A stretch of 7,258 nt of DNA from Onstottus_A sp036505875 (GTDB lineage Bacteria; Acidobacteriota; Blastocatellia; UBA7656), in NCBI GenBank assembly GCA_036505875.1, contig DASXSR010000174.1:1-7258 (forward strand). Direction: 5' to 3'. The notes beneath the pieces were generated by a model. That model saw nothing but the letters and a program-made list of their open reading frames with translations, made no database searches and was not told the DNA's origin. Of this stretch, positions 6,513 to 7,258 are shown in pieces. The first letter of the stretch is position 1; each line of letters begins with the position of its first letter. The position numbers were made by a program, and so were the translations under genes.

Positions 6513-6878
6513 ATGTTCACTCAAAACGAAGATGGCCGGCACGAGGCGCCTCTCTTCTCTTCTCGTCGCATAAGAACAATCATCATCGGAACCGTTGCCG
6601 CAGGGGTGCTCGGACTCGTGCTTGTGAACTCATTTATGTACTTGCAGTACGGCGGCACAATGTTCGATCGGTTATTCGAGAAGAAAGAGAGGAAGAGCCC
6701 GGTTGCCGGAAAGCTAGCGTTTGACAAAGGAACGAAGTATTACATCGGAATTATCCGGGGGGAAGGCCACTCGTCGAGGCTTGGAGACGTGTACTACGTC
6801 GAACAAGCGGGCGGATCGATGATAGAAGTGTCAAAGCAAATCGTGGAGGTTCGCAATCCGGAGAAGACCGACAAATGA
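6513..6878 (+). CDS. Small single-pass membrane protein of unknown function
   Basis: I do not recognise this family. From the ATG at 6513 it has 121 residues. A polar N terminus ends in a basic patch (R18, R19, R21), followed by one hydrophobic segment at about 22-46, then a charged linker with KKERK (57-61) and a soluble C-terminal part of about 60 residues rich in Tyr, Gly and Val. That part has alternating hydrophobic patterns suggesting a small beta domain (for example KYYIGIIRGEG at 75-85 and DVYYVEQAGG at 92-101). The positive-inside rule favours a cytoplasmic N terminus and an exported C-terminal domain, though the basic linker makes this uncertain. A TTG at 6501, directly after the mgtE stop, would add four residues. 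Neither start has a clear ribosome binding site, so translation is probably coupled to mgtE. Base composition and codon use look like the neighbours, supporting a real gene. Confidence 0.75.
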   Translation: MFTQNEDGRHEAPLFSSRRIRTIIIGTVAAGVLGLVLVNSFMYLQYGGTMFDRLFEKKERKSPVAGKLAFDKGTKYYIGIIRGEGHSSRLGDVYYVEQAGGSMIEVSKQIVEVRNPEKTDK

Positions 6879-6883
6879 CAGCG

Positions 6884-6933
6884 CTGGGGCGCATGCGGCT
6901 CGCGTGCTGAACGCGAGCCGCGCGCGCTCCCAG
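6884..6933 (+). terminator. Long GC-rich hairpin after the small membrane protein gene
   Basis: GCGGCTCGCGT (6895-6905) and ACGCGAGCCGC (6911-6921) make a perfect 11-bp stem around the loop GCTGA. Beyond one T-G wobble and one A-C mismatch the pairing continues with 6889-6892 against 6924-6927 and, after one bulged base, CTGGG (6884-6888) against CCCAG (6929-6933). It begins five bases after the stop codon at 6878 and ends just before the next promoter, the position expected for the end of the mgtE unit. No T run follows, so a classical rho-independent terminator is not supported. A dispersed palindromic (REP-like) element is a good alternative. Confidence 0.6.
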
Positions 6934-6938
6934 AACGC

Positions 6939-6967
6939 TTGTGACTCGTGGTTGTGTCTAGTAATAT
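6939..6967 (+). promoter_or_regulatory. Candidate promoter for the DUF4870-like gene
   Basis: TTGTGA (6939-6944, 4 of 6 to TTGACA) and TAATAT (6962-6967, 4 of 6 to TATAAT) are separated by exactly 17 bases. Transcription would begin near 6974, giving a leader of about 50 bases. Its place directly after the hairpin at 6884-6933 fits a new transcription unit. Seen by eye only. Confidence 0.45.
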
Positions 6968-7010
6968 TGCGCGTCGAGATGAAGGCCTGATTTTCAAATC
7001 ACCGTCGAAA

Positions 7011-7016
7011 AGGGGG
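7011..7016 (+). promoter_or_regulatory. Ribosome binding site of the DUF4870-like gene
   Basis: AGGGGG lies eight bases before the ATG at 7025. It is the strongest Shine-Dalgarno-like site in the window and fixes the start of a gene whose N terminus is low-complexity and could not be placed by similarity. Confidence 0.65.
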
Positions 7017-7024
7017 AACACTGA

Positions 7025-7258
7025 ATGAGCAGTCAGCCGCCGTATGGTAGTCCGAGTGGTCAGGGTTTTCAGGGGGGACGCTGGCCTCCGCAACCGCCGC
7101 CATCACCCGAGTCGGCAAAAACTAAGACGTTGAACATGAATTACAACACAGCAGCGCTTTTGTGTTACATCCCAACGTGCTGTTGTTTGATCAACCTGAT
7201 CCCGTGCATTTTGTGGCTTGCTACGGAGCCTCGTGAGAATCGCTTCCTCAGGTTTCAC
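7025..7258 (+). CDS. DUF4870-like (Tic20-like) small membrane protein, partial at 3' end
   Basis: The reading frame is open from the ATG at 7025 to the window edge, giving 78 residues of an incomplete protein. Residues 2-30 are a low-complexity Gly/Pro/Ser/Gln tail, presumably cytoplasmic and disordered. Residues 42-65 form the first membrane segment (AALLCYIPTCCCL then INLIPCILWL), followed by TEPRENRFLRFH at 67-78. A hydrophobic segment followed by an ENRFLRFH-type motif is characteristic of the DUF4870 / Tic20-like family, in which a second hydrophobic stretch normally follows; that part would be outside the window. The molecular function of the family is not established. It has its own promoter candidate and ribosome binding site. 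The segment holds five cysteines (47, 52, 53, 54, 61), which is unusual. Confidence 0.8.
   Translation, partial: MSSQPPYGSPSGQGFQGGRWPPQPPPSPESAKTKTLNMNYNTAALLCYIPTCCCLINLIPCILWLATEPRENRFLRFH

Noticed and set aside
6056..6724. 222-codon plus-strand open frame overlapping the end of mgtE and the small membrane protein gene
   Set aside because: It is in another frame of two better-supported genes and its translation is Arg/Gly-rich without domains, typical of an out-of-frame shadow.
6990..7000. GATTT-TC-AAATC mini-palindrome in the leader of the DUF4870-like gene
   Set aside because: The two-base centre cannot form a stable RNA loop and the AT-rich 5-bp arms are easily due to chance.
6794..7093. 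99-codon minus-strand frame across the hairpin and the DUF4870-like start
   Set aside because: It runs through the palindrome and the regulatory region and is antisense to two better-supported genes.

Overview
The window looks like ordinary chromosomal DNA from a Gram-negative, fairly GC-rich bacterium. The combination of a secreted VIT-VWA protein with a C-terminal Ig-like segment, a HemH with an N-terminal NLGGP motif, and a DUF4870-like protein suggests Acidobacteriota (Blastocatellia-like). That placement is an inference from gene style, with no marker gene to confirm it. I see no rRNA, tRNA, CRISPR array, transposase, integrase or phage gene.

Left part, minus strand, read right to left: a DNA-3-methyladenine glycosylase of the AAG/MPG family (4371-4913), uroporphyrinogen decarboxylase hemE (3269-4294), ferrochelatase hemH (2249-3256), and a large secreted VIT + von Willebrand A protein (2095 to beyond base 1). 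hemE and hemH are 12 bases apart and clearly co-transcribed; they supply the first side-chain decarboxylation after uroporphyrinogen III and the final iron insertion of heme synthesis. The glycosylase lies 76 bases upstream of hemE, and that gap holds a plausible sigma70-type promoter, so hemE-hemH can be expressed independently. The VIT-VWA gene is separated from hemH by about 150 bases carrying a 10-bp tandem repeat, a strong hairpin and a small inverted repeat, so it is probably its own unit.

Right part, plus strand: a 195-base divergent gap between the glycosylase ATG and mgtE carries an extended -10 promoter for mgtE. mgtE (5109-6500) is a complete Mg2+ channel/transporter with N domain, paired CBS domains and five membrane segments. 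It is followed, with almost no gap, by a small unrecognised single-pass membrane protein (6513-6878, possibly starting at 6501). Next come a long GC-rich palindrome, a promoter and a good ribosome binding site, leading to a DUF4870-like membrane protein that runs off the right edge (7025 to beyond 7258).

Almost all sequence is explained by conserved housekeeping or envelope genes. No convincing new multi-gene system is visible. The items most worth a second look are the repeat/palindrome elements between genes, the small membrane protein coupled to mgtE, and the cysteine cluster in the DUF4870-like protein.
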